A stretch of DNA of 39,144 bases, taken from contig DJEP01000070.1 of assembly GCA_002431915.1 (NCBI GenBank), positions 600-39,743 of the forward strand, read 5' to 3'. The notes beneath the pieces are model-generated. The model was given only the letters and a program-made list of their open reading frames with translations. It made no database searches and was not told where the DNA came from. A program made the position numbers and the translations under genes. Origin of the DNA: Lachnospiraceae bacterium UBA5895. GTDB lineage: Bacteria; Bacillota; Clostridia; Lachnospirales; Lachnospiraceae. Within the stretch, counting starts at the first letter, position 1. Every line of letters starts with the position of its first letter. Positions 24,104 to 32,132 of this stretch are shown here, one piece after another.

Positions 24104-25327
24104 ATGGCATATATTACAAGAGAGCTTGAGCGCAAGTTCTTAAAGCTCAATGATTTTTTCAAAGTTATCCTTGTTACCGGTGCAAGGCAGGTTGGTAAGA
24201 CAACCATGCTGAAGCATTTAGCAGAGAGTGGCAGAACCTATGTCACGATGGACAATAGCATGGTAAGAGAACTTGCACAGTCTGACCCTGTACTATTCTT
24301 CCAGACCTATAAGCCGCCTATCCTCATCGACGAGGTTCAGAAAGCGCCGGAGCTGTTCGAGCAAATCAAAATCATTTGCGACGAAAGCGACGAAAAAGGG
24401 CTTATCTGGCTGACCGGCTCACAGCAATACAATATGATGAAAAAAGTGCGTGAGACCCTTGCAGGAAGAATCGGCATCCTGGAGCTGTACAGCTTATCCG
24501 CAAGAGAAAAAGCAGGGCTTGTGTTCGACACGGATTTGGATTTCTCTCTCGCTGCCTTGCAGGCAAGACAACGCAGGGTTCCGAAAAATGATGTGGTGCA
24601 AGTGTTCCATCACATTTGGGAGGGCGGTATGCCTCAGGTGCAGGGCGTGGATGACGAGCTCCGGCAGGAATATTTCAATTCCTATGTTGACACCTACTTG
24701 ATGCGTGACGCTGCCGAGGCGGGCGGCATTACCGACAGCGTTCGTTTTCGCAAATTTCTTGTGGGATGTGCCTCCCTTGTGTCGGAACAAGTCAATTATG
24801 CAACGTTGGCTGAATCCGCCGACATTGCGCCGAGTACAGCCAAAGGATGGCTGCAGATTCTCGTTGGGTTAAACATCCTCTATCTGTTAGCCCCCTATTC
24901 CAACAACGAACTGAAGCGCCTCAGTAAAACGCCGAAGCTGTACTTCTGCGATACAGGACTCTGCTCGTATCTTTCCATGTGGCTGACACCGGATACGCTG
25001 CGTAACGGTGCTGCAAGCGGTCATTACTACGAGAACTATGTTGTGATGGAACTTGTCAGGAACTACGCCTACGCAAAATCCAAAGTGAACCTTACCTACT
25101 TCCGAGACTCCAATGCAAAAGAGATTGATGTGTTTGTTGAGGAGAACAACGTCATCCATCCGTTGGAAATCAAGAAGAGTGCTGCGCCCGACCGCCGTGA
25201 AGTTAAAAAATACAGCGTCATTGACAAGTCTTCTTTGAAGCGTGGCAGCGGCGGCATCATCTGTATGTGTGAGGAACCGATACCGATTGATGCGGATAAC
25301 TGTTTTATTCCGAGCAATCTCATCTAA
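24104..25327 (+). CDS. AAA-type ATPase with DUF4143 C-terminal domain
   Basis: The protein has 407 residues and is the only plus-strand gene. GGAGG lies 6 bases before the ATG. Walker A is GARQVGKTT (residues 26-34), Walker B ILIDEVQKAPE (about 83-93), and LIWLTGSQQYNMMKKV is the sensor segment of the AAA_14 ATPase family. The C-terminal DUF4143 part contains KEIDVFVEENNVIHPLEIKKS, which has the spacing of a PD-(D/E)xK nuclease-like core (Asp, then Glu-x-Lys), as in other members. This widespread, often laterally moved family has no settled function; ideas include stress or toxin-like and DNA-related roles. It stands alone, convergent with the YibE/F gene and divergent from the repressor, with no partner gene. 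Confidence 0.9.
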   Translation: MAYITRELERKFLKLNDFFKVILVTGARQVGKTTMLKHLAESGRTYVTMDNSMVRELAQSDPVLFFQTYKPPILIDEVQKAPELFEQIKIICDESDEKGLIWLTGSQQYNMMKKVRETLAGRIGILELYSLSAREKAGLVFDTDLDFSLAALQARQRRVPKNDVVQVFHHIWEGGMPQVQGVDDELRQEYFNSYVDTYLMRDAAEAGGITDSVRFRKFLVGCASLVSEQVNYATLAESADIAPSTAKGWLQILVGLNILYLLAPYSNNELKRLSKTPKLYFCDTGLCSYLSMWLTPDTLRNGAASGHYYENYVVMELVRNYAYAKSKVNLTYFRDSNAKEIDVFVEENNVIHPLEIKKSAAPDRREVKKYSVIDKSSLKRGSGGIICMCEEPIPIDADNCFIPSNLI

Positions 25328-25354
25328 GCAATAGGTTGAAAGTGTTCCATAGTC

Positions 25355-25373
25355 CCGGAGACATATGCTCCGG
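25355..25373. terminator. Short GC-rich hairpin between convergent genes
   Basis: CCGGAG (25355-25360) and CTCCGG (25368-25373) with a seven-base loop, between the ATPase stop and the YibE/F stop. No U-tract on either side; a weak bidirectional terminator at best. Confidence 0.35.
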
Positions 25374-25412
25374 TGCCCCACAGCCTCCAGTCCCGCTAGA
25401 TCCTTCAGAATT

Positions 25413-26564
25413 TCATAATTCCTGTTGTCGTTCACGATTCCGTGCCGGTCTTCTCGTCAGCAGAAGTCCGCTGGTAATTGCAGTCAGAGGCGCCACTGTC
25501 ACCAGTCCGAAGGAACCAACGATGGTATGGACGATTTCCGCAGCCACATACTTATAATTCAGCATCAGTTCCACCGGGGTGCCCTGCGCCATGAATACCA
25601 TCAGCAACGCAATGTAACTGCCTGAGTAAGCCAGAAGCAGCGTTGTGGTGGTGGAACCGCAGGCAGCCCTGCCGACGGCGAAGCCGGAAGCAATCGCCTC
25701 TCTTGCACTGATGTCCGGTTTCTTCTGTACCACCTCATGCACAGCGGAGCAGATATCCACCGACAGATCCATAACTGCTCCGGAGGAACCCAGAAAAATG
25801 GATGCAACGAAAATTCTGGTCAGATCCAGATTCTGGTATCCGGCATAGAGAAGACTTTCGCTGGACTCCATGACCGCACCGTGGATACGGAACAGATCCG
25901 TGAATACGAATCCCAGCACTGCAGTCACCAGAATCCCCAGTGCCGCACCGGACACCGCTGCCAGAAACCGGCGGTCCCATCCGTAGATCAGCATCAGAAT
26001 CAGTGCCGTCAATACCAGCACCAGTCCCAAGGATACCCAGATGGGGTTTAAGCCGTTCAGAAGCGCCGGTACCAACACCTTCCACATCAGCAGGATGGTA
26101 TCCACAAAAGACAGGATTGCCCGCAGTCCCGTGCCTCTTGCGAACAGAAGAAGCAGTAGCAGGAACATTCCCGCCAGGACAGCTTCCTTGTCCAGCCGGA
26201 AATGATCCGTCATATATACTGTTGTAATCTCGCCGTCACTGTGGCTTACCACAACGAAGGCCTTATCTCCCGGAGCGAACAGCTTGTCCTGCGCCAGCGA
26301 CCCGTTCAGCCGGTTGACAGCCTCTGTCTCTGTTCCGGCAAACTGTCCTCCGAGAATCCGCACACGACAGCGCTGGTCTCCGGTGCGGACAAGTCCGGTG
26401 TCGTAGACATCACTGTCATCTGCTGATAACACCAATGCGGACACACGGTCCGCATTCTGGTAGGAAAGTGCTCCCTCATAGCCGGTGGGCAGCAGAAGCA
26501 ATACTGCCAGCAATAGCAGTGCAACGGCCACCGGCCAGAAGGTCTCTGTTTTTTTCATCTTCAT
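25413..26564 (-). CDS. YibE/F family membrane protein
   Basis: The protein has 383 residues. A signal-like first helix is followed by a soluble extracellular domain of about 100 residues, then seven or eight membrane helices. The middle and C-terminal parts (SGAVMDLSVDICSAVHEV, ASGFAVGRAACGSTTTTLLLAYSG) are the conserved YibE/F block. The function of the family is unknown; the Gly/Ser/Thr-rich helices suggest transport. It starts two bases after the alkaline phosphatase stop, so the two are one transcript. The link to a phosphatase is suggestive of phosphate or metal handling, but that is inference. Confidence 0.9.
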   Translation of the reverse strand: MKMKKTETFWPVAVALLLLAVLLLLPTGYEGALSYQNADRVSALVLSADDSDVYDTGLVRTGDQRCRVRILGGQFAGTETEAVNRLNGSLAQDKLFAPGDKAFVVVSHSDGEITTVYMTDHFRLDKEAVLAGMFLLLLLLFARGTGLRAILSFVDTILLMWKVLVPALLNGLNPIWVSLGLVLVLTALILMLIYGWDRRFLAAVSGAALGILVTAVLGFVFTDLFRIHGAVMESSESLLYAGYQNLDLTRIFVASIFLGSSGAVMDLSVDICSAVHEVVQKKPDISAREAIASGFAVGRAACGSTTTTLLLAYSGSYIALLMVFMAQGTPVELMLNYKYVAAEIVHTIVGSFGLVTVAPLTAITSGLLLTRRPARNRERQQEL

Positions 26565-26566
26565 AA

Positions 26567-28174
26567 TTATTGTACTTCCAACAGGGACGCCATTTTCTTG
26601 TAAATGTCCGTGTTGTCATAATATCCCGTAAAATTCTCCGCCCCTGCGCCGTCGGCGAATACTGCAACCGGCAGACCCGTATGGGAATAGCTGGTGAAGT
26701 CCACACCGGACTTGTTGTTCAGGATATGGGTAACCGTTACAGAGAAGGGATTATAAGTGCCATACAGCACATACTGTTCCTGCGTATACTCATCAGCCGC
26801 AGTGTCTGACATCGCCAGTTCATAAGCGGTACGCAGACGCTCCGTCTCATACTCTGTCAATACCAGACGGTCACCCTCTTCTCCGGAAAGCTTCAGTCCA
26901 AAGAGCTGTTCCACATCCTTCATGGCATCTTCAAAGCTGGTACCTGCCTCTTTGTAGCCGTTCACATACTGCTCATCAAACTGTGCGTAGGAGATGGTCT
27001 GGTTAGAGAGGGTGTCCAGATAGGTATCATAGTCGGTACCCGCATAACCGATGGTAAGACCGCCGGTCTCATGGTCACCGGTGACAAGAATCAGTGTCTC
27101 CTCCGGGTGCTCTGCGGCAAAGTCCACTGCCACCTGCACCGCATCCGCCAGCGCCAGAGTATCGTTGACCGTTGCTCCCGCATCATTTGCATGGCATGCC
27201 CAGTCGATCTTGCCGCCTTCGCACATCATGAAGAATCCGGTGTCGTTATTCAGCACCTCAATTCCCTTTCTGACATAATCCGCCAGCGCCCATTCTCCCT
27301 CCTGACGATCCATCTCGTAATCCATCGCATCGGAATCCGCCAGATGCTCGTCGATCAGGATGACCTTGCCGTCTGCAGCCGTCACCGCCTCAGCCTCTGC
27401 CTGTGTATAGGTCACTTTATAGCCTGCCTCTGTTGCCAGATCATACAGGCTGGTCTTGTCCTTGTCATTGCCGGTCACCTTTTTCAGCCCACCTCCGGCA
27501 AAATATTCAAATCCGGATTTCACCAGTTCTTCCCCGATCTCGTAGTAGTTGTTGCGGCTTGCCTGATGTGCATAGAATGCCGCCGGAGTTGCATGGTTCA
27601 GATTGACAGAGCTGATCACACCGACCTTCCATCCCTTCTGTCCGTGGAGCTTCTCTGCAATAGTCTCATAGGGTGTGGAGCCTGTAATGTCCACATTGAT
27701 CATGCCGGAATACGTCTTGTAACCGGTAGCGATGGAAGTCGCCGTGGATGCGGAATCCGGTGCAAAGCTGCAGGAATCATAGGTCACTGCGGAGCCTGCC
27801 ACCTCAAAATTCATGAAGTTCAGAGCCTCAGGTCCATCCAGAACAGCGCCTGCACGATCCTCATAGCTGTTGCTGGGAAGTGCCTGTGCATAATCGGTAT
27901 CCGCCAGTGCACCCAGATAATCGGAAGCCGCCTGGAACTGGGGATAGCTCATGCCGTCACCAATAAACAGAAATACATATTTCGGTGCTTTCGTTTCCTC
28001 TGCCGTAACCTGGCTGACCGTTTCCGCAGGCTGGGATGCCGCAGCCGTCTGAGTCTGGGTCTGGACAGAAGAATTCTCCGTGCTCTGTGCCTCTCCGGCA
28101 TTGCCGCCGCAGGCTGCCAGAGATAATGTCATCATCGTGGTTAACAGTCCACTGGTAATTTTCTTGAAGTTCAT
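26567..28174 (-). CDS. Alkaline phosphatase, lipoprotein form
   Basis: I take ATG 28174 (MNFKKITSGLL, 535 residues) because AAGGGAGA lies five bases before it. The frame's extension to 28225 is leader sequence. LAAC with Cys22 is a lipobox, followed by a Gln/Thr/Ser/Glu-rich tether. FLFIGDGMSYPQFQAA gives the first metal-binding Asp. PDSASTATSIATG contains the nucleophile Ser. LVTGDHETGGLTIG supplies the C-terminal Asp-His metal ligands. It therefore looks active and anchored on the outer membrane face, releasing phosphate from organic monoesters. It is cotranscribed with YibE/F. A good TATAAT box at 28224-28229 and Pho-box-like repeats upstream fit phosphate-starvation control, which is inferred. 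Confidence 0.95.
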   Translation of the reverse strand: MNFKKITSGLLTTMMTLSLAACGGNAGEAQSTENSSVQTQTQTAAASQPAETVSQVTAEETKAPKYVFLFIGDGMSYPQFQAASDYLGALADTDYAQALPSNSYEDRAGAVLDGPEALNFMNFEVAGSAVTYDSCSFAPDSASTATSIATGYKTYSGMINVDITGSTPYETIAEKLHGQKGWKVGVISSVNLNHATPAAFYAHQASRNNYYEIGEELVKSGFEYFAGGGLKKVTGNDKDKTSLYDLATEAGYKVTYTQAEAEAVTAADGKVILIDEHLADSDAMDYEMDRQEGEWALADYVRKGIEVLNNDTGFFMMCEGGKIDWACHANDAGATVNDTLALADAVQVAVDFAAEHPEETLILVTGDHETGGLTIGYAGTDYDTYLDTLSNQTISYAQFDEQYVNGYKEAGTSFEDAMKDVEQLFGLKLSGEEGDRLVLTEYETERLRTAYELAMSDTAADEYTQEQYVLYGTYNPFSVTVTHILNNKSGVDFTSYSHTGLPVAVFADGAGAENFTGYYDNTDIYKKMASLLEVQ

Positions 28175-28223
28175 TTGTTTCTCCCTTCTGGATAAATGAT
28201 GTAGTTTTATTATGTACAGGAAC

Positions 28224-28277
28224 ATTATAAAAGCTGCCTGTAAAATGTATCAGAAGGTTTTTGCAAATTTTTTGTAA
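28224..28277 (-). promoter_or_regulatory. Alkaline phosphatase promoter with Pho-box-like repeats
   Basis: A TATAAT -10 (28224-28229) lies about 50 bases above the start codon, with no good TTGACA at the right distance, as expected for an activated promoter. Upstream on the minus strand are TTTACA (28272-28277), TTTGCA exactly 11 bases on, CTTCTG (weak) another 11 on, then TTTACA and CTTTTA in near phase. PhoP sites in Bacillus are TT(A/T/C)ACA-like repeats with 11-base spacing. Resemblance only. Confidence 0.45.
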
Positions 28278-28323
28278 AATTATTTCAGCGGCCATAGTCC
28301 TTTCTGTCCTCTGCCGGACGCCA

Positions 28324-28659
28324 CTATCCGGCTGCCCAGATCTTATCCCTGAGTTCCCGTGCCCTTCTGTTGTGGACTGTCATATCCGACACATTCCCCT
28401 GTTGGACAGAGCCATCTCTCATGTAATAATCTATTCCGTCAATATGGTCAATATAGCGTTCCGCAACAGCCACGGCGCGGTTGATCAGATAGAATTCATC
28501 CGGATTCAATGCATTGTAGAAGCTTTTCAATGGAATGTTGGTCGTCTTCACTGTCCTGCCGTCTACAAGGTGGATCACACTTGCATGATTCTCTTTTGTC
28601 ATATAGATAATCCGGTCTGCCACAATGCCATGCTTAGCAAAAAATTTGTCAATCGTCAT
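28324..28659 (-). CDS. Small LytTR-like DNA-binding protein
   Basis: The product is 111 residues from ATG 28659 (MTIDKFFAKHG), preceded by GAGGAGAGC. An earlier ATG at 28692 lacks a ribosome site. IIYMTKENHASVIHLVDGRTVKTTNIPLKSFYNALNP-like strands, then FYLINRAVAV..YIDHIDG, follow the LytTR beta pattern, including the I-x-Y opening and the F/L...INR segment. No receiver domain is attached. The C-terminal end (VHNRRARELRDKIW) is helical and basic. It is the last gene of the same-direction PepSY, chemoreceptor, peptidase-like run, 42 bases after the peptidase-like gene. A small hairpin (28313-28332) surrounds its stop codon. DNA binding is inferred. Confidence 0.65.
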   Translation of the reverse strand: MTIDKFFAKHGIVADRIIYMTKENHASVIHLVDGRTVKTTNIPLKSFYNALNPDEFYLINRAVAVAERYIDHIDGIDYYMRDGSVQQGNVSDMTVHNRRARELRDKIWAAG

Positions 28660-28701
28660 AACTCTGCTCTCCTCGTTCCTTCCTGTTGTCATTGTACGGC
28701 T

Positions 28702-29019
28702 CTAGCAGCCAAAGCGGATCACACAGATCACTTTCCCCAGAACGTCCTCCGCTCCGACTGCCCTCAGAACTCTGCTGTCCAGAGATAACGGGCGGTTGTC
28801 GCCCGGATAAAAATCTCTCTCTCCGGGAACCGTCCAGGCCGGACGCATGGCGTCGCCTTCTACGAATGCGATTCCAAACAGCTCATGCAGAAGCAGCCAC
28901 AGAAAGCAGATCCACAGGAGCAGTCCCACAAGGAAATGCTTTCTGTCCTTTGTTTTCTTCTTGTTTTCCCTGATTTCCGCTATTTTTCTCTCGAGGTATT
29001 CCTGTTCTTCCTGTGCCAT
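28702..29019 (-). CDS. Short, catalytically dead signal-peptidase-I-like protein
   Basis: The protein has 105 residues: a charged coiled-coil start, one membrane helix (about 29-47), then GIAFVEGDAMRPAW, the position of the signal peptidase I SM box. The catalytic Ser is Ala (GCC codon) here. After only nine residues comes YPGDNRPLSLDSR, the late GDN-SxDSR box, and then VLGKVICVIR. The middle of the enzyme with the catalytic Lys is missing, so it cannot be a normal peptidase. The frame is intact and conserved boxes remain, so it may be an adaptor or regulator rather than a fresh pseudogene. Its ribosome site is weak. It lies 52 bases after the chemoreceptor and 42 before the LytTR-like gene. 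Confidence 0.7.
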   Translation of the reverse strand: MAQEEQEYLERKIAEIRENKKKTKDRKHFLVGLLLWICFLWLLLHELFGIAFVEGDAMRPAWTVPGERDFYPGDNRPLSLDSRVLRAVGAEDVLGKVICVIRFGC

Positions 29020-29071
29020 GGTGGTCTGCTGCCTTTCTGCTCTGTCTTCTGACAGCCTTGTCTATGTACTG

Positions 29072-30793
29072 TTATTTTCTTACAGTGAAGTGCTCTGTCA
29101 GTTCTTTCAGCGTCTGTGCCTGGTTGGCCAGTTCCGTGCTTGCAGCGGCATTTTCTTCCGATACTGCGGAACTGTTCAGCACCATCTCGTTGATCTTGCC
29201 GGTCTCATCCTTGATCTGGATGATGGCATCGGATTCCTGCTGGGCGTTGTCGGATACTTCTGTTGCTTTCTTCGCAATTCCTTTGGTGACTTTTACAATC
29301 TCTTCCAGTGTACCCGCAGTCTCTTTGATCTTCTTATCTCCATTTTGCACCGCATCAATGGTGGCTGCGATCAGGTTTTGGATCTTTTCGGTAGCCGCTG
29401 CGGATTCCGCCGCCAGGTTCTTGATATTATCCGCTACTACAGCGAAGCCCTTGCCCGCTGTGCCTGCTCTGGCCGCCTCGATAGAAGCGTTCAGGGACAG
29501 GAGATTGGTTTGGTTCGCAATATTTTTCACAGTATCACTGATGGCACGGATCTCTTCCGAGCGTTTGGATATAATGTCCATAGCGTCGGAAACGCTGTTC
29601 ATCTGTACCTTCTGCGTGCCTACGATGCCTTCCGCATCTTTGATAAGATGATTGACCTCCTGAATGCTCTGAGCCGTGGCCTGCACGGATTCCGTCACAT
29701 GCTCGCTCTTCTCCAGCAGTACCTGCACACTCTGTGCCTGGCTGGTGGTACTTTCCGCCAGCTCCTGTACTGCCTTGGCGATCTGGTCAGAACTGTCTGC
29801 AACGGCATTGGCAGACTCCTCCACTCTGGAGAGAACTCCACTGATGTTGTCTGCGAAAGCATCAATGGAATTCTCAATCGGAGCAAAATCTCCCAGAAAT
29901 GTAATACTGCTCTGCGCGGCCAGATTTCCTTTTTCGAATTCTCCCATGCCCTCACTGATGGCATTGACATAGCGTCCCAGCTCCTGCACGGCAAACTGCA
30001 TGGAATCCCGCAGGGTAACCAGCTCTTCCACAGAGCTGTCACAGTCAAAGGTAAGCTCCAGCTGTCCTTCCGCCAGTTTTTCTGCTTTCCCGGAGATGTT
30101 TTCCAGTACTTTCGTAATCTGTCTGTCGAAGAAGCGGTAGATGTCTCCGATACCGTGCACGGCAAAAGCGATGCAGATAAAGCATACGATACCGCCTATC
30201 ACCAGCAGCAGGACAAATTCTCTCTGATCGCTGACCACGCGCTGCATCCCTGCATCAATTTCTGCGGACAGGCTCTCAATGAGCTTCTCGACAGAGGGAA
30301 GTGTTGTATTTAAGAAGATCTCCTGTTTCTGTTCTTTTTCACTGTCCGGGAGATCCAGAATCTGCTGTGCAGAAGCGTGGACCTGCTCATGCAGCTCCCG
30401 AACAGAGTCTATAAATTCTTTTCTGTCGGGATCCTGATTATTCGCCTCATCGTTCAGGAACTGTCCCAGCGTACACTGATCCGGATCTAGTTCTCCGTCG
30501 AATTCCTGACCGTAATCCAATGCCATTTCCAGACTGGAGACCCATTTGTAATGAGCCACTTCCATCTTGTAAAGTTCGGCGCCGTATTTTACTTCGTTGA
30601 TGGTGTCCCGGTTCGTATTCCACAACCGGATGATAATGCTGATAATGAGTACCAGCAGGATGGCCATTGCCACAATCACGCGTCCGAAATAGCTCTTTAA
30701 TTCCTGTCTCAGAGGTCTGGGTGCTTTATTCTGTTTTGCCTGCAGTGCTGTTTCCGCTTCTGTTTCTGTCCTTGTTTCCTTGTCTGTCATCAT
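29072..30793 (-). CDS. Methyl-accepting chemotaxis protein
   Basis: The product is 573 residues from ATG 30793 (MMTDKETRTE); GGGGAAAG lies six bases before, and the extension to 30838 has no such site. A short charged N-terminus is followed by a first helix (VIVAMAILLVLIISIIIRLW), a helical outside domain of about 140 residues resembling the four-helix-bundle sensor class, and a second helix (FVLLLVIGGIVCFICIAF). A HAMP-like linker and a long cytoplasmic coiled coil follow. The hairpin tip IANQTNLLSLNASIEAARAG binds CheA/CheW and is intact. No che or flagellar genes are in the window. It sits between the PepSY lipoprotein and the peptidase-like gene. Confidence 0.95.
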   Translation of the reverse strand: MMTDKETRTETEAETALQAKQNKAPRPLRQELKSYFGRVIVAMAILLVLIISIIIRLWNTNRDTINEVKYGAELYKMEVAHYKWVSSLEMALDYGQEFDGELDPDQCTLGQFLNDEANNQDPDRKEFIDSVRELHEQVHASAQQILDLPDSEKEQKQEIFLNTTLPSVEKLIESLSAEIDAGMQRVVSDQREFVLLLVIGGIVCFICIAFAVHGIGDIYRFFDRQITKVLENISGKAEKLAEGQLELTFDCDSSVEELVTLRDSMQFAVQELGRYVNAISEGMGEFEKGNLAAQSSITFLGDFAPIENSIDAFADNISGVLSRVEESANAVADSSDQIAKAVQELAESTTSQAQSVQVLLEKSEHVTESVQATAQSIQEVNHLIKDAEGIVGTQKVQMNSVSDAMDIISKRSEEIRAISDTVKNIANQTNLLSLNASIEAARAGTAGKGFAVVADNIKNLAAESAAATEKIQNLIAATIDAVQNGDKKIKETAGTLEEIVKVTKGIAKKATEVSDNAQQESDAIIQIKDETGKINEMVLNSSAVSEENAAASTELANQAQTLKELTEHFTVRK

Positions 30794-30841
30794 TGTCTTT
30801 CCCCGCTTTCCATTTTTTAGTGCTTCTGCATGCCACATTCT

Positions 30842-31675
30842 TTAGTCATAAATGGATTCCTGTTCCCAGCTTATGACCTGTCCGGTGGCTGCATCTATTT
30901 CAAATTCATACTCCGTCTGGTTGTAATAGGCATCTCCCTCATAGACCCATCTGCCGTCGTCATAGTCCTGTGACAGGTAGATGGACGCTGTATCGATCCC
31001 CGGGATCTTCCCCGCCACAATGACTTTGGCATCCTCTGCGGTAATCGTGGTGCTGCCTGTAGTTCCGGTGGTCTGTCCTGCTCCGGCGGTTCCGACGGTC
31101 TGTCCTGTTCCGGTGATCCCGGTAGTCTGTCCTGTTCCGGTATTCCACTGTGCGGAATATTCTGCATCCTGGTCGAAGCTCAGGACGGTGCCGTCCGCCG
31201 CCAGGATTTCGTAGTCGTATTCTACATTGCCGGACATGAATTCCACATCATACACGAAACGTCCATCTTCCAGATCTCTCTTGACGAACTGATACTGCAG
31301 GGCATCCGCGGTAAGCCCTGCCTGAGCCAGCGCAATATCCAGTGCCTGCTGTTCCGTAATCTCCCCTGTGGTGGTTCCCTGCGCCGGCTGGACGGTGGTA
31401 CCCTGCACGGCTGCGGTCCCCTGCTGTGCAGGTGCCTGGGTGGTCTGGCCGTTGGCTGTGTTCTGGGTGGTCTGGCCGGGCTGCGGGGTCTGTACCGTTA
31501 CGGTTCCCTGGGTGATCTGAGTATTCTGTTCCGCCTGTGCCGGCTGGACTGCTGTTCCCTGTGTCGTCTGGCCTGTTACCGCCCCCTGTACCGGCTGGCT
31601 CTGTCCGCCGCTGCAGGCGGTCATCCCCAGTGCCATGGTTAGTAACAGTGCTCCTGTCATTGTTCTTTTCATCAT
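30842..31675 (-). CDS. PepSY-domain lipoprotein with Gln/Thr-rich stalk
   Basis: The protein has 277 residues. The signal MMKRTMTGALLLTMALGMTAC ends at lipobox Cys21. About 90 residues of low-complexity Gln/Thr/Pro/Ala follow, then two PepSY modules: ITEQQALDIALAQAGLTADAL...(about residues 108-170) and ITAEDAKVIVAGKIPGIDTAS...(about 214-277). Each ends in VLSFDQD or VISWEQES. The modules are separated by three 9-residue TG/GQT repeats encoded at 31063-31143. PepSY domains often inhibit proteases or bind wall or extracellular partners. The protein should be anchored outside the membrane. AAGGAG precedes the start; it heads the run PepSY, MCP, peptidase-like, LytTR-like. Confidence 0.9.
   Translation of the reverse strand: MMKRTMTGALLLTMALGMTACSGGQSQPVQGAVTGQTTQGTAVQPAQAEQNTQITQGTVTVQTPQPGQTTQNTANGQTTQAPAQQGTAAVQGTTVQPAQGTTTGEITEQQALDIALAQAGLTADALQYQFVKRDLEDGRFVYDVEFMSGNVEYDYEILAADGTVLSFDQDAEYSAQWNTGTGQTTGITGTGQTVGTAGAGQTTGTTGSTTITAEDAKVIVAGKIPGIDTASIYLSQDYDDGRWVYEGDAYYNQTEYEFEIDAATGQVISWEQESIYD
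31063..31143 (-). repeat. 27-bp tandem repeat, three units, in the PepSY gene linker
   Basis: Units at 31063-31089, 31090-31116 and 31117-31143 encode nine-residue repeats of the type TGTGQTTGI. A single-unit change would keep the frame and lengthen the linker between the PepSY modules. Confidence 0.85.
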
Positions 31676-31853
31676 GGTGTTCTCCTTATGTATGTTTTCC
31701 TATAGGCATTTGTTAAATGCAGCAGCCCATTGGTTTTACTGGATTTTCTCGTTGCTTATATATAATTTTTCTCTCCTTATATAGCAGAAAATCATCCACA
31801 GCATAAGAGAAATTCAACTAACAATTACCTATAAATTTCATTTTGTAGTACAA

Positions 31854-31889
31854 GAATCACATATGTCTGTTGTCAGATCTATGTGGTTC
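31854..31889 (-). terminator. Hairpin ending the surface-protein operon
   Basis: GAATCACATATGTCTG (31854-31869) pairs with 31874-31889 over a four-base loop, with two imperfect positions, one of them able to form a G-U pair. On the minus strand TTGTACTAC follows. It lies 27 bases after the small membrane gene, a plausible terminator. Nothing else clear is seen in 31676-31853, which probably holds the PepSY promoter. Confidence 0.55.
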
Positions 31890-31915
31890 CTGCTACCTGT
31901 TATCTTGTTGATGAA

Positions 31916-32116
31916 CTATTTCTGTTTCAGGTCATGTATTGTAATTCCCGCCATGCATACCACAGTTATGATCACTCCCACTATGTAGATAGGAGTGTCT
32001 GCTGCACAATGTCTGTGTGTTGAAAACAGCAGAATCCCCAACAGGATGTATATCACAAACATGGCGGTCTGGAATATCAGATGCCACATTCTCTGTTTCT
32101 GTTTTTTCCTCTGCAT
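31916..32116 (-). CDS. 66-residue two-helix membrane protein, cotranscribed with the surface protein
   Basis: ATG 32116 (MQRKKQKQRMWHLIFQ) has AGGAG eight bases upstream; the longer frame to 32176 overlaps the surface-protein gene and lacks support. A basic N-terminus leads into two predicted membrane helices (about 11-31 and 43-60), separated by a short loop containing HRHCAADTP. It begins 16 bases after the surface-protein stop codon. I recognise no family. Its size, position and lone Cys close to the membrane suggest an accessory or anchoring helper for the large neighbour, but that is inference only. Confidence 0.75.
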   Translation of the reverse strand: MQRKKQKQRMWHLIFQTAMFVIYILLGILLFSTHRHCAADTPIYIVGVIITVVCMAGITIHDLKQK

Positions 32117-32132
32117 ATCTCTTTCTCCTGTC

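Noticed and set aside
24104..25327. ATPase as part of a defence or toxin-antitoxin system
   Set aside because: No partner gene is adjacent; solitary DUF4143 ATPases are common and their function is unsettled.
27071..30313. Plus-strand frames of 351 and 488 codons opposite the alkaline phosphatase and the chemoreceptor
   Set aside because: They mirror well-supported minus-strand genes and show no family signatures.
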